Shown piece by piece: positions 29,355-40,495 of a stretch of DNA of 64,000 nucleotides. This DNA is from DASQDN01 sp963844855. Its GTDB lineage: Bacteria > Acidobacteriota > Terriglobia > Bryobacterales > Bryobacteraceae. The notes below the pieces were generated by a model. The model ran no database searches, was not told the origin of the DNA, and worked only from the letters and a program-made list of their open reading frames with translations. The stretch covers positions 310,001-374,000 of the forward strand of contig CAWJQP010000005.1 in the NCBI GenBank assembly GCA_963844855.1, read 5' to 3'. The stretch's first letter is position 1. Each line of letters begins with the position of its first letter. The translations under genes and the position numbers were made by a program.

Positions 29355-30443
29355 CTATGAGGACAATGCGGCCTGAAGCATTGCCTTCGCGTACGCTACG
29401 TTGTACACTTCGGCGACGAATGCACCACCGCCCGGGTATTGGTTCTTGATGCCCCGCTCCCGGTCGACGTCTAGCGCGCGAGGGTGCTCAGGGTACAGCC
29501 CTCTTGGGTATTTCTGCCGCACCAATTCCTTCATGACGGCGAACATGTTGACCATACCGGTGTCCAGGAACACTTCGGTGTAGTCAACATAAGGCTTGCG
29601 GACGACGACATTGCGGAAATGTACGTGATTGATACAATCGCGGTCCCCAAGATGGCGGCATACCGCAACTGGATCTTCGCCCATTTCTCGTGTGACACCG
29701 CAGTCGAAGGTCATGCCATTATGTGGACTCTTCACCAGATTCAAGTACTGTTTCCAATGCTCGAAGGTGGCCATGATTTGTTCCGAGCCGCGGCTTACAG
29801 GCACCGGCGGATCGTTCGGATGAAGCGCGAGACGAACGTTAGCCTTTTCCGCCTCTGGCACAACCGCTTTCAGAAAATGCTCAGCTCTCTTTAACTGCTC
29901 CGCGCGCGTGTGAGTTCCCACACCGTCTTTGGGAGGCAGACTTTTCGACAGCTCGTAATCATATGCCGTGTAGCCGGCACCGCCTCGCCCAATCTCTTCT
30001 TTGTAGCCTTCCATGAGGCGATTGGCATAGAAGTTGTATTCGATGACTGGCAAGCCAACTTTCCCTGCTGCTCGTATCGACTTGATGATGTTTTCAATCT
30101 GGGCGTCAGCGCCTGGACGGCCCCAAATCACGTCATTCATGCCGCCGATCATAAGGTTGATGACCTCAATCCCTGCGGCTTTGAACGGCTTCATAAGGGA
30201 GGTTAGGCTCTCTTCCGTCCACGGAGACTGTGGACCACCGCCCAGGACGTAGTTAACCCCGATTTGCTTCAGGTTGCGAAGCATGGCGTCATTGCCACCG
30301 AAGGAGCCGAGACAGATTTTAGGTGTCCCTTTTCCTTCTGCGGGAGGCCATTGGGTCTGCGCCCACGACGGTATAGCGGATGTCACTGTAGCCGCGCCAA
30401 TGCCAAACATCAGACTGCGGCGTGTTACAAGATCTCGAAGCAC
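29355..30443 (-). CDS. Tat-exported mannonate dehydratase (UxuA)-family protein, copy 2
   Basis: 362 residues. The GTG start at 30443 is preceded by GGAGGA. The leader LVTRRSLMFGIGAATVTSAI is a twin-arginine signal. The barrel has ALHPNDPP (about 212), FDCGVTREMG (about 250) and HVHFRNVV (about 283). The last site reads YPEHPRALD, with Glu-His where UxuA proteins and copy 1 have Asp-His. It is therefore a diverged paralogue of 11913-12995 and may act on a different sugar acid or have altered metal binding. It is tail to tail with the frameshifted TonB receptor, and a GGCCGC/GCGGCC inverted repeat at 29350-29373 overlaps its end. The frame is intact. Confidence 0.8.
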   Translation of the reverse strand: MLRDLVTRRSLMFGIGAATVTSAIPSWAQTQWPPAEGKGTPKICLGSFGGNDAMLRNLKQIGVNYVLGGGPQSPWTEESLTSLMKPFKAAGIEVINLMIGGMNDVIWGRPGADAQIENIIKSIRAAGKVGLPVIEYNFYANRLMEGYKEEIGRGGAGYTAYDYELSKSLPPKDGVGTHTRAEQLKRAEHFLKAVVPEAEKANVRLALHPNDPPVPVSRGSEQIMATFEHWKQYLNLVKSPHNGMTFDCGVTREMGEDPVAVCRHLGDRDCINHVHFRNVVVRKPYVDYTEVFLDTGMVNMFAVMKELVRQKYPRGLYPEHPRALDVDRERGIKNQYPGGGAFVAEVYNVAYAKAMLQAALSS

Positions 30444-30539
30444 TTACAATCCTCCAGACTGAACTTTGCGAGAACATTCTATCGAATGCAACGCAATCGT
30501 AGCGGTAGTCCGCTGGAGGCTTTCGTTGCGGGAGCGCTA

Positions 30540-31868
30540 CTATAAGCGCTCTAGGCGTGTGCTGGAGTCGCCGAATGTATCGAGCTTGATGCCAAACCGA
30601 TCCATCAGCGACAAATACAAGCTGCACATCTTGCGGTTGTCTTCGCTGTCCTTCAGATAATCCAGCGCTCGCCCGGTCTTGAGAGTTCCGCCCAACCCAC
30701 CGGCGAGCACCAGTGGCAATCGAGTGTTGTCATGCTTGCGGCCAATCCATAGGTTGGAAAGGAACATCAGGCAAGTATTATCGAGAACCGTGCCCGATCC
30801 TTCTTTCATGCTGTCCAACTTGGAAGCCAGATAAGCATATTGCTCCACGTGGAATCGCGCGATGCGCTCGTACCCTTGTGAAGTGTTGTCATGTGATGCG
30901 GCGTGATGCCCTTCCTTCACGTCAAGGAAGGGATAATACATCGCGGAAAGATCGCGTGAGATCAGCAGTGACGCGACACGGGTCTTGTCGGTTTGAAACG
31001 CGATGGCGATAATGTCGCACATCAGGCGCGCATGGTCGCGCAAATCTTCCGGGAGTCCATTCGCGGGCCGATCCATGACAGCCGCCACCGTATTCTTCGC
31101 CTTTGCGGCGTCATCGGCGTTGGCCTTGCTCTTTCGCATGCCTTCTACGCGCTTCTCTACCTCACGCACGCTCGTGAGATATTCATCCAGCTTGCTCTTG
31201 TCGGTAGAACTGATCTTCCGGTTCAACTCCTGCGCCCGATCTTTCACCCGATCGAGGATGCTGATGTTCAGCAGGCTGCCCCGGTTATCGAACAGATTGT
31301 CCCAAGCGAGCGACGGATAAACTTCCACCGGCACGGGCGAGTCCGGAGTTTGCCAGGAGATGTGCGAACTGTAAGCCATCGAGAAGTTCGTCTCGTGGTA
31401 ACCCGTCATGGGCTGCTCACACGCGAGAACGATACTCGACTGCGGAGTGCCTTCTCCGACGCGACTGGCGATCATCTGATCCACACTGATGCCAGAGTGA
31501 ATCACCGCGCCCTTCGCGATTCGAGCGCCTGAGAGGAGACTGCCCGTCTGACCGGGGTGAATGCCCTGACCCGTGAGAGCCTTGACATACAGGCCGTCAA
31601 TTACGTTGATCTTGTTCTTCAGAGGTTCGAGCGGCGTCAGCGTCTTGCTGAGTTTCATGGCCGCGCCTTCTCCCTCGGCGCTCCAGTGGTCCTCATTGAC
31701 GCCGTTCCCGAGGAACACGACACCGAATCTCTTCGGAAAGGCGGATGGCGGTGGGGTATCCGCCAGGGCGTGGAGCGATTCGAGCCATGGCAATGCCATC
31801 GTGCAGCCGGCGCCGCGAAGTACAGTGCGGCGAGAGATCGGAGATCCGGATTGCTTACTTCGTTTCAT
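30540..31868 (-). CDS. DUF1552 domain protein (Tat-exported)
   Basis: 442 residues with Tat signal SRRTVLRGAGCTMALPWLES. The body follows DUF1552: FPKRFGVVFLGNGVNEDHW, GLYVKALTGQGIHPGQTGSL, SVDQMIASRVGEGTPQSSIV, a central coiled stretch with LDEYLTSVREVEKRVEGM, and MCDIIAIAFQTDKTRVASLL near the C-terminus. The fold resembles sulfatase/alkaline-phosphatase-like DUF1501 proteins, but the role is unknown. In Planctomycetota, Verrucomicrobiota and Acidobacteriota this gene is regularly paired with a DUF1592 cytochrome-like gene, as here. The start overlaps the upstream stop by 4 bp (ATGA), so translation is probably coupled. A periplasmic redox or polymer-degradation role is inference. Confidence 0.85.
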   Translation of the reverse strand: MKRSKQSGSPISRRTVLRGAGCTMALPWLESLHALADTPPPSAFPKRFGVVFLGNGVNEDHWSAEGEGAAMKLSKTLTPLEPLKNKINVIDGLYVKALTGQGIHPGQTGSLLSGARIAKGAVIHSGISVDQMIASRVGEGTPQSSIVLACEQPMTGYHETNFSMAYSSHISWQTPDSPVPVEVYPSLAWDNLFDNRGSLLNISILDRVKDRAQELNRKISSTDKSKLDEYLTSVREVEKRVEGMRKSKANADDAAKAKNTVAAVMDRPANGLPEDLRDHARLMCDIIAIAFQTDKTRVASLLISRDLSAMYYPFLDVKEGHHAASHDNTSQGYERIARFHVEQYAYLASKLDSMKEGSGTVLDNTCLMFLSNLWIGRKHDNTRLPLVLAGGLGGTLKTGRALDYLKDSEDNRKMCSLYLSLMDRFGIKLDTFGDSSTRLERL

Positions 31869-34800
31869 GTTTTCGCCTTCCTCGATTGTGACTCAGGTTC
31901 GGTCGCCTGGGGAGCCTCTGGAATTCGTTTGTTTAAGAATTGCGGACTTGTGACAATCGTCTCCACAAGGGAGCTCAACCGGTATCCATTCTTCGCCGCA
32001 AGTGTCTGCATACGTTCTACAACCAGTTCATCAGAAAGCTGAAGTGATCTGTTCATGGCATACGCAAACAGTTTGCGGCTGATGTTCGCCATGAAATCGT
32101 TCTGCCGATGATCGCGAATGAACGATTGCAAACCCGCAACTCCGGATCCACTCCTGCCACCAGGATAAGCTACGGCAGTTTCCACCGGACGTCCCGCAAG
32201 GTCTTTGGTCCGCGCATTCCCTACCGGCCCATAACCTTCGAACGGCAGGCCGAAGGAATCGATGCGGGCGTGACATGCCGAGCACAACGCGTTTTCCCGA
32301 TGTTTGGCCAGCATTTCCCGGACAGGCAATTCGGATTTCGACTCATCGTTGGGCAGTTCAGGTACCACCGGCGGCGGAGGCGGAACCACTTCTCCCAGGA
32401 CGCGCTGAACAACCCAGTTACCACGCTTCACCGGACTGGTTCTAAGACCGGGCGAGTTCTGAGTGAGAAATACCGCCATCGGGAGCAAACCACCACGACC
32501 GTACTGGCTCGCATTCTCCACACGAACCCATTTGTTCGAATCGCCTTTCACGCCCGGAATGCCGTAATGCTGAGCAAGGGCCGGATTGACGAATGTATAG
32601 TCCCCGTACAGCAGATCAAGCGCCGAGCGATCGTTCGAGAGCGCATCTTCGATAAAACGGATCGGCTCCAGAAACATCGCTTCTCGCAAATCATTATTAA
32701 ACGTCGGGAAACGCTCGCGATCGACCGAGTTGTTCTTTTCAAAGTGCCGGAAGCCCAGCCAGTTACCAGTGAACTCCGTTGCGAATCCCCGCACACGCGG
32801 ATCTTTCAGCATCCGGCGCGTCTGCGCAAGCAGTACATCGCGTCGATTCAGATCGCCCGCTGCCGCATGCTGCAGCAACTCCTCATCGGGCATGCTGGAC
32901 CAAAGAAAGTAACTCAACCTGCTCGCGAGCGCGTAGCTCGATAGCGGGCGAGTCGTTACGCCAGCCGGAGTTTTCATCGCGGCTTGCCGATATGCAGAGG
33001 ATGACGCCGGAGCAGCGGAGGTCTGAAGGTCGAAGCGATAGAGAAAGTCGGGAGCCATCAAAACGCTGACCACGCATTCACGAGTGGCATCGTCGTGTGA
33101 CAACTGATTCTGACTCCTCAGCTTTCGATAATAGGCGAGCAGATCGTCACTCTCGGTCTTACTGAGTGGACGCCGATAAGCGCGCGCAGCGAAACGAAGT
33201 AAATCCTGCAGATGTTTCGGTTCTGCCTCTGTTCGCAGCTTTTCAATCGAGCGCAACGCGGCATTGATGCCATCGTAATGTTCACGAATCGCCCGCGGAA
33301 GCGACAGGATCATTCGAGGGATCTGCAGCGGCCTTGGCAAGATACGCGTCTCGCATCGCTGTGATCACCGTCGAGTCCGTGATCTCGCGGCCCACTGGCC
33401 TTGCAGACGCCGACTCCGCGCCTTTGCCCTGCACTTCCCCGCTCTGATTGAAGTAATACTGCACCCAGGTCCGGGCCGTAAAGCTCGCGATGTAGTCGAA
33501 TTCGACCCATAAGCGGTTGATCTCTTCTTTGCCCTTCTCGTCAAGGATCAACTCCATCAGCGGAATATCGTCGCGGAAGAAACCCAGAACGCTGTGATAA
33601 CCCGCGCTCAGCAGTCTACCCCGGTCCTGCGAATCTTCAGGAAAATACCGACCTCTTTCGGTCAAGTAGAATCGATCCGGGAACACGGAAGCAAACCGCG
33701 CAAACGCGGCTTCGTAGCGCTTCCGTTCGCGGCAGGTACAACAAGGTCCGAATCGTCCGCGCGCATTTTGGCCATCAGCGCCGCCCACCGTGGAGCTGAC
33801 TCTCGATGCAGCCCCGGATACTTAGGAATCTCCGGAACGACTGGCGGAGGGTCCGTGTCATTTCGCAACGCTTGAGGATCGCTCGAACGCCGGTGCGATG
33901 CGAACTCCTTATTCTTCCAACTCAGAAGCGGCTGCGATCCTGCAGGCAGCCCCTTAACGATCGGCGCGGCAAATTGTAACGATGTATGCTTCCTGATCCG
34001 CTCGACAAAAGCCTGCATCTCTATGCACATCGACACCAGATCTTCAGACTTCTTTGCAGTAGGCGCCGGAAGTTCCAGCCACATCTTCTGCAATTTCGAA
34101 ACCGGCCCGATGGCGCCCTGTTCATTCAGAATCTGCCAGACTATCGGCAAATACTTGGGGCTCACCTTCGCGTCTGCCGCGATCGTAGCCAGTGTCGCGT
34201 TGCGCTTTCCGAGTGCAGCGCGATGCTTATACTGCCACGCAGCTTCGAAGTACTCCGACAGCTTCGTTGGCTGCCGCAAGTAGAAATTCATGATGCGCTG
34301 AACTGCATACTTCTCGCGATCCGTCTCCACCAACATCGAATGCGACGCGAAGTCGAGCGATTCCGGCGACAACACCATGCGATTTGCTATCTCGCGAGCG
34401 GCCTGAAGGTACTTGTTCAGCAACGCAGGAGACATCGTCAATGATTCCGCGGAGTTATCGAACCCTGCAGGATTAGCGGGATCGATGGGAAACTCCCGCG
34501 TGATCTGCATATCGTGACCCGTCAGATCCCGGATCGTGTAGTTATACTCGGCATTACTCAAGCGACGCGCCTGCACCAAACCTGGATCGCCGGCAGACCT
34601 CTTCATTTCTTCTGCTCTTACCGCGTGGAACCAGTCGATGACTCGCCGGCTCTCGATTGCGGGCGGCGGATGCATGGGCTTGGGCGGCATGTCCTGCGCG
34701 GTTAGCCGCTCGGCGACCAGAGCCCAGCGCGGATATTCTTTCGTGACCGCCTCGAGATTGTCGTAAGCTTTGAGGTCGAACTGAGCAGCCGGCGTTTTGC

Positions 34801-34945
34801 CGCTATGGCACGAAACGCAATACTTCGTCACGAACGGCTTGACGGTTTGGTCGAACTGCTTGTCCAAAGCAGTTTTACTTGCCGTTCCGGCGGCTTGCGT
34901 CGCGAATTGGGCGAGCAGAAAAAATACGGGTACTTTTACGCGCAT
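31865..34945 (-). pseudogene. DUF1587/DUF1592/DUF1588/DUF1585 cytochrome-type protein with two frameshifts
   Basis: Read across three frames this is a single protein of about 1020 residues. It has a signal peptide and a haem motif CVSCH near residue 43. DUF1587 follows (RRLSNAEYNYTIRDLTGHDM). After a frame change near 33720 comes DUF1592 (RYEAAFARFASVFPDRFYLT, WVQYYFNQSG). After another near 33320 come LLRFAARAYRRPLSKTESDD, CVVSVLMAPDFLYRFDLQ, DUF1588 (GNWVVQRVLGEVVPPPPPVV) with a second haem-like CSACH, and DUF1585 at the end. Both breaks look like single-base indels. The 3' part overlaps the DUF1552 start by 4 bp. Whether it is functional depends on confirming the indels. Related proteins are thought to be periplasmic electron-transfer or oxidative enzymes. 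Confidence 0.8.
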
Positions 34946-35010
34946 TAAACCTTTAGTTGAACTAGCGGAAGGAGCGACTGTCCTTTCTTAAGTTTACCGA
35001 AATTCGCAAC

Positions 35011-35856
35011 TTAAGGGGAAGTCGCTTGTGATATTTGACATGTAGGGCACCAGAACGTGACCCGCGCCTCCAGCCCCTGTTTTCGCGACACGATAACCGT
35101 CCCGCATCGCCGGCAAGGTTCCCCATCGCGCTTGTAAACCCACAAACGTTCGGACGGATTGGCGCGCCCGGTCGTTCGACGCATTCCTGTATAGGTCACG
35201 ATCCTGTCGTCCGACGTCTCCGTGACGTTTTGAAGCATGAACTTGCGAGCGTTCGTGATCAGCAACTGTAGTTCGTCCGCGGTGAGCGTCCCAATCAACC
35301 GAAATGGATTAACTCCGCTCGCAAAGCACACCTCCGACTTAAAGACATTTCCCATACCGGAAATCAGCGACTGCCGAAGTAACCCGACTCCAACCTCCAG
35401 ATCGGGACGCGTGCGCAACTGTCGTTCCGCATCCGCCGCGTCGAACTCCGGCGCCAGCACATCAGGCCCGAGCCGCTGTACGCTCCGATGACGCTCTAAT
35501 GTTGCTGCTGTATGAAACTCTGCAATCGGAACACGGAACGCGACCGCGACAAAGTCCTTCGTGGATATCGCCACGCGCATCTCTGTACGTCGGAGTCGCC
35601 AGCGCTCGCCCGGCCTGTAAATGTGCCAGCTCCCACTCATCAGCATGTGAGTGATAAGGATAAGATCGCCTGAGAAGTACATGCGGAGCCACTTACCAGC
35701 CGAATCGACGCTCTCGACTGTCCTGCCCGCAATCGGCGTATCGTAGTCAACACGCGCGAGCTGCGCCAGTTGTGTCTCAAATGCGGTGACGACGTGACCT
35801 GCCAAAGCGCGATTCAGCGTACGCGCCGCGCGGAAGATGGTATCGCCTTCAGGCAT
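35011..35856 (-). CDS. nei: Endonuclease VIII-like DNA glycosylase/AP lyase (Fpg/Nei family)
   Basis: About 281 residues. The ATG at 35856 gives MPEGDTIFRAARTL, in which Pro2 is the Schiff-base nucleophile and Glu3 the proton donor of Nei-type enzymes (MPEGD, as against MPELP in Fpg). A longer frame to 35898 would bury that Pro and is wrong. The central helix-two-turns-helix shows LLRQSLISGMGNVFKSEV. The C-terminal zinc finger is complete (CRRCGTVIVSRKQGLEARV, then CPTC). The enzyme removes oxidised pyrimidines and nicks the strand. The start overlaps the end of the Lhr-type helicase by 8 bp, so the two are translationally linked, an association known from other bacteria. Confidence 0.9.
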   Translation of the reverse strand: MPEGDTIFRAARTLNRALAGHVVTAFETQLAQLARVDYDTPIAGRTVESVDSAGKWLRMYFSGDLILITHMLMSGSWHIYRPGERWRLRRTEMRVAISTKDFVAVAFRVPIAEFHTAATLERHRSVQRLGPDVLAPEFDAADAERQLRTRPDLEVGVGLLRQSLISGMGNVFKSEVCFASGVNPFRLIGTLTADELQLLITNARKFMLQNVTETSDDRIVTYTGMRRTTGRANPSERLWVYKRDGEPCRRCGTVIVSRKQGLEARVTFWCPTCQISQATSP

Positions 35857-38800
35857 CTTCCTCGTCCGAAACATCTTCGGCCGGCTCGGGCTCGTCAACA
35901 GCGGGACGCTGTACGCGGCGCATCTGGAACCCTAACGCTGTCGACACAAATCCGCTTTCCTCCAGAAAGCGCGCGAGAAAATGTTCTCCGGCCGGGGCGC
36001 CGTTGATCGTTGAAATTAGTAGCCCACCACGCTTGCTCTGGTGCCGGATAGCGACCAGAGCCAGCTTCTGGGCCAATTCCCTCGCCACTTTGCCACTTGC
36101 CGGGTCGTCCTCCGGAAGGAAGACCATGCAGCGCGGGATTCCGTCGGCGGAAGAAAGCCGCAAGCCGTCCATTCACCAGAATGACGTTGGCGCCGGCAGC
36201 CCGTGACATGGTGTGCTCAGTCGAACCCTCAAGCCAAGGCAGCAGCGATCCGTAAGGATTGGCAGGATCGGAGGCGGCAAGATGAACCGTTTCCGGCCGG
36301 TCCGGTTCCACACGCAGGCTCCGCAGCATGTCGATCGCTTTCGGCGTCGCGAATTGCGCAGCGCCCATTCCGGCGACAAACATGCCGCGTCGGATCCAGC
36401 CGCTCTCCTCCATTGCCTTCAGAGCCGGATAGATGGCCGAATAGCCGCCGGGAACATTTTCGGCAACCGCAGTTTCACGCATCACGATACCGTGGCGGAC
36501 AAGAAGTTGTTGTGCCGTTGCAGCGCTCCACTCAGCAGGCGATACATGCGTGTGAATTCGTTGCCGGACCGAAGACCAGCGGCCCTGGCCGACCTCTCGC
36601 CGCGCCCTCACCCGTTGCATAAATCCGGGAGAACCAGGCGGCATATAGGACGTCTGAGCGCGCGTTCGTTCCTTGTCCGCCGAAAACAAGAGAGATCGCA
36701 CCGGATGATAGGTGTCGTTCGTAACCAGGCCAGCCCACACCAGTTCCCACAATGCTGACGGTGGTTTCGTTCGGAAATCCGCCGCCAACCGCCTGATGAA
36801 TCGTCAAATGGAACGAGGCGCCCTGTTCTTGCAAGAAACTCAGGATTTGGCGAGCACGCTCCGACAGGTCATCGGGAAGCTTCTCGACCAAAGCCAGGCG
36901 GCAGCAAACTCGCTAAGCGCGCCGGTCAAGTAGAGGGAAACCCGTCCATCGCGATTGCCTAGCGGCGACTTGCCAAGCCAAACGATTTCACCCGAGGCTA
37001 GCAAGGTATCAAGATCGGAAGAACGATAATCCACCACGCGCGACGGCAAAATTTCGCGTTCGAGATCCGATGCAATCAGATCGGCGCCCTGAAGAACTTC
37101 AATCGCATCCAGCAGCGCGTCCATTCCTCGTCGCGGAGCAATGGTTCCCTGCCAGCGCACAAGAAGACGCACGAAAGCGTTGCGCTCCGCCGGAACTACT
37201 TCCCGGCGAAGCTTCGCTAGCGATTTACGCCGGATCTGCTGAAGTACCTCCGGATCGCACCATTCCCGATGAACTCCGCCTGGGCGAAACTCGCCTTCAA
37301 GAAGCTTGGCCTCGGCGTGCAGCTTCCGCAGGACACCTTCAATCTGAGACGGCGCAATGCCGTATCGCGTCGCTACGTCCTGCGTCGTAAACGGTCCATG
37401 AGTTCGCGCATAGCGGCGCACAATCGCCGTAAGAGGGTCCTGAACGGGAGCAAGAAACGTTTCGGCCAGACCCGGTGGCAGCGGAGCGCCTAGAGCGTCG
37501 CGATAACGCGACGCATATTCGACCGGAACATAACGTGTCTCGCGAGCGATGCGAACACGCACGGCGCGCCGGGTCCGAACCAGATCGGCGATCGAAGCCG
37601 CAACAGCCGGCGAAGCCGAACGCGCGCCGATTTCTTCCTCACTTAAATCGCCCAGTTTGAGCAGCAGATCGTGCAAACCGTCGGCGTGCTTGGCTTGGTA
37701 GTCGGGCTCCAGCGATTGAAGCTGCGCCTCCAATTCATCGATCGCGGCCTTGTCCAGCAGTTCGCGAAAGTCCGTGCTCCCCAGAATTTCTTCGAGCTGC
37801 GATTGATCGATGGCGAGCGCCTGCGCCCGGCGCTCTGCCAGCGGAGCGTCGCCTTCATAAATGTAGTTGGCGATATACGAGAACAGCAGCGCCGAAGCGA
37901 ACGGGGACGGCTTAACCGACGTTACGGTGCTGACGCGAATGGCTCCACGTTCGATCTTCTTGAGCACTTCCGCCGCTGATCCCGAGATCCAGCAGTTCCC
38001 GCAAGCATTCGCGATAGGTCTCAAGCAGGATCGGAAACGAGGAATAGCGCGAAGCCACCGCTAACAGGTCCGCTGCTCGCTTCCGCTGCTGCCAGAGCGG
38101 CGCGCGAACTCCCGGCCTGCGTTTCGGCAACATCAGGGCACGACCCGCTGCTTCTCGGAACTTGGCCGCAAACAACGATGTGCTGCCCAGTTGCTTCAAG
38201 ACCAGATCCTGTAATTGCGCTGCTGACGGCAACAGCATTTCCGTATCGAGCGTCTCCTCCGAATCCGGCAGCCGGATGACGAAACCATCGTCCGACCACA
38301 TCGTTTCCACGTCCATGCCGCGTTCCGATCGCAGACGCGCTGTGACGGCCATGCACCAAGGCGCATGGACACGGCTCCCAAACGGCGTGAGAACGCACAC
38401 TCGCCAATCGCCGAGTTCGTCGCGGCAGCGCTCAATCAGAATCTCCTGATCGTTTGGCACAACACCTGCCGACGCAGTCTGATCTTCGAGATACCGCAGC
38501 AGATTCTCCGCGGCGTTGGAATCCAGGCTGTGATCTTCGACAAGTTGCGTGTAAGCAACGGGGCGCGGCAGTTGAAGCAGCTCCCGCGTCATTTCGCCGA
38601 TCTTCTGGCCGAATTCGGAAGGCCGTCCCGCAGTGTCGCCGTGCCAGAACGGCATCTTGCCGGGCTCGCCGGGCGCCGGCGAAACAAGCACGCGATCATG
38701 CGTGATCTCTTCGATGCGCCAGGTGCTCGCGCCGAGGATGATCGTGTCGCCGGTGCGGCTCTCGAAAACCATTTCCTCATCGAGTTCGCCGACCCGCGCT

Positions 38801-40492
38801 CCCCGCGTTGCGCCCGGCAAGAAACACTCCGAACGAGCCCCGATCGGGAATCGTGCCGCCGTTAACGATCGCGACTTTCTTCGCTCCTTCACGCGCGGTG
38901 ATCCGGTTCGACACGCGATCCCATGTGATGCGCGGACGCAGTTCCACAAACTCGTCGGATGGATAGCGGCCGGACAGCATGTCGAGTACGCTCTCAAATG
39001 TTGCTCGCGTCAAATCGGCATAGGGAGCAGCGCGGCGAATCAAGTCGAGATAGATCCCCGGTTTCCCAATCGTCCATCGCGACCGTTGCGACAATTTGCT
39101 GCGCCAGTACATCGAGCGCATTGCGCGGGTAGCTGACACTCTCGACCTTGCCTTCGTGCATCGCGCGCGCAATCGCTGCGCACGCCACCAGGTCGCCTCG
39201 AAACTTCGGGAAGATGACCGCCGTCACTCACGCCACCGACATGATGGCTTGCCCGGCCGATGCGCTGCATTCCACTGGCAACCGAGGGCGGAGCTTCGAT
39301 CTGCACCACCAGATCAACGGCGCCCATATCGATGCCCAGTTCGAGCGAAGATGTGGCGACGATTCCTTTCAGCGTGCCCATCTTCAGGCGTTCTTCAATA
39401 TCCTTGCGTTGCGCGGCGGCGACGCTGCCGTGGTGCGCGCGAACAAGAATTTCATCCGCCAATTCGTTGATTGCTCCGGCGATTCGTTCCGCCAGCCGGC
39501 GGCTGTTGACGAAGATCAGCGTGGAAGTATGCGCCCGCACGAACTCGAGCAGCTTGGGATGAATCGCGCTCCAGATCGATGGCCGGACAGGACCCTGAGA
39601 GGCCGGCCCGCTCGGAATGGGCTCGATTTCGTCCAGGCTTCTCATGTCATCGAGCGGAACTTCGATGCACAGATTCAGCTTCTTCGGCGCGCTGGCATCG
39701 ACGATTGTCACCGGCCGATATCGCGGGACACTCGAGCTCGACTCGTGATCCAAAAGCAGATCGGATACGTCCCCGGAAGACTGCTCTGCATCGCGCTTTG
39801 CTTCGACTCCCCCAAGAAATCGAGCCACCTCTTCGAGCGGGCGCTGCGTCGCCGAAAGTCCGATCCGCTGCAATTCCGGCCGCAAAGATGTTCGAGCCGC
39901 TCGAGTGACAGCGCCAGATGAGACCCGCGCTTGCTGGGGACCAGAGCGTGGATCTCGTCGAGAATGATCGTCTCAACGGAGCGCAGCGTCTCGCGCGCAT
40001 TCGAAGTCAACATCAGATAGATGGACTCAGGCGTGGTGATGAGAATATCGGCAGGTCTGCCGTGAGAATCGCGAGCGCTCCGCAGCCGGCGTATCGCCCG
40101 TCCGAATGGAGATCAAAGGTTCATGAAACTCGACATTTTGCTTACGCGCCATCTGCGCGACACCCGCGAGAGGAGCCCGCAGATTCCGCTCCACATCGAC
40201 AGCCAGCGCTTTGATCGGAGAAATGTATAGTACGCGGCATCGCTCCGCCGGCAGGCGGCGGCGGCGAGAACATCAGCCGGTCGATGCACCAGAGGAAAGC
40301 AGTGAGCGTCTTGCCGGTGCCGGTCGGCGCCAAGATCAGAGTCGATTCGCCTCTCGAGATAACCGGCCAGCCGAGTTCCTGCGGCGGAGTCGGAGCGGAA
40401 AACACCGTTTCGAACCACTCGCGAACCGGGGAATGAAAGAGCGCCAGGGGATCAGACTTTGGAAGGTCGGGCTTCCCCGCCGGCTTTCTCAT
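35849..40492 (-). pseudogene. lhr: Lhr-type superfamily 2 helicase with at least ten frameshifts
   Basis: The ATG at 40492 begins KPDLPKSDPLALFHSPVREW; Walker A is ILAPTGTGKTLTAFL. The sequence then hops between frames but stays in order: VLYISPIKALAVDVERNLRA (Ia), ADILITTPESIYLMLTSNA, ILDEIHALVPSKRGSHLALS (DEIH), LQRIGLSATQRPLEEVARFL (III), LIFVNSRRLAERIAGAINEL, IVATSSLELGIDMGAVDLVV and QRIGRASHHVGG (VI). The Lhr C-terminal winged-helix/beta-barrel core follows, ending SGFVSTALGFQMRR. Frame changes fall near 40240, 40075, 39870, 39225, 39065, 38830, 37985, 36885, 36790 and 36160. Between them the protein is well conserved with no other stops. Summed length (about 1540) equals normal Lhr. Flanking genes on the same strand are intact. 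Confidence 0.8.
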
Positions 40493-40495
40493 TCG

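Noticed and set aside
32108..32944. 278-residue plus-strand open frame
   Set aside because: Antisense to the DUF1592 gene, whose conserved motifs occupy the other strand.
39148..39921. 257-residue plus-strand open frame
   Set aside because: Antisense to Lhr helicase motifs.
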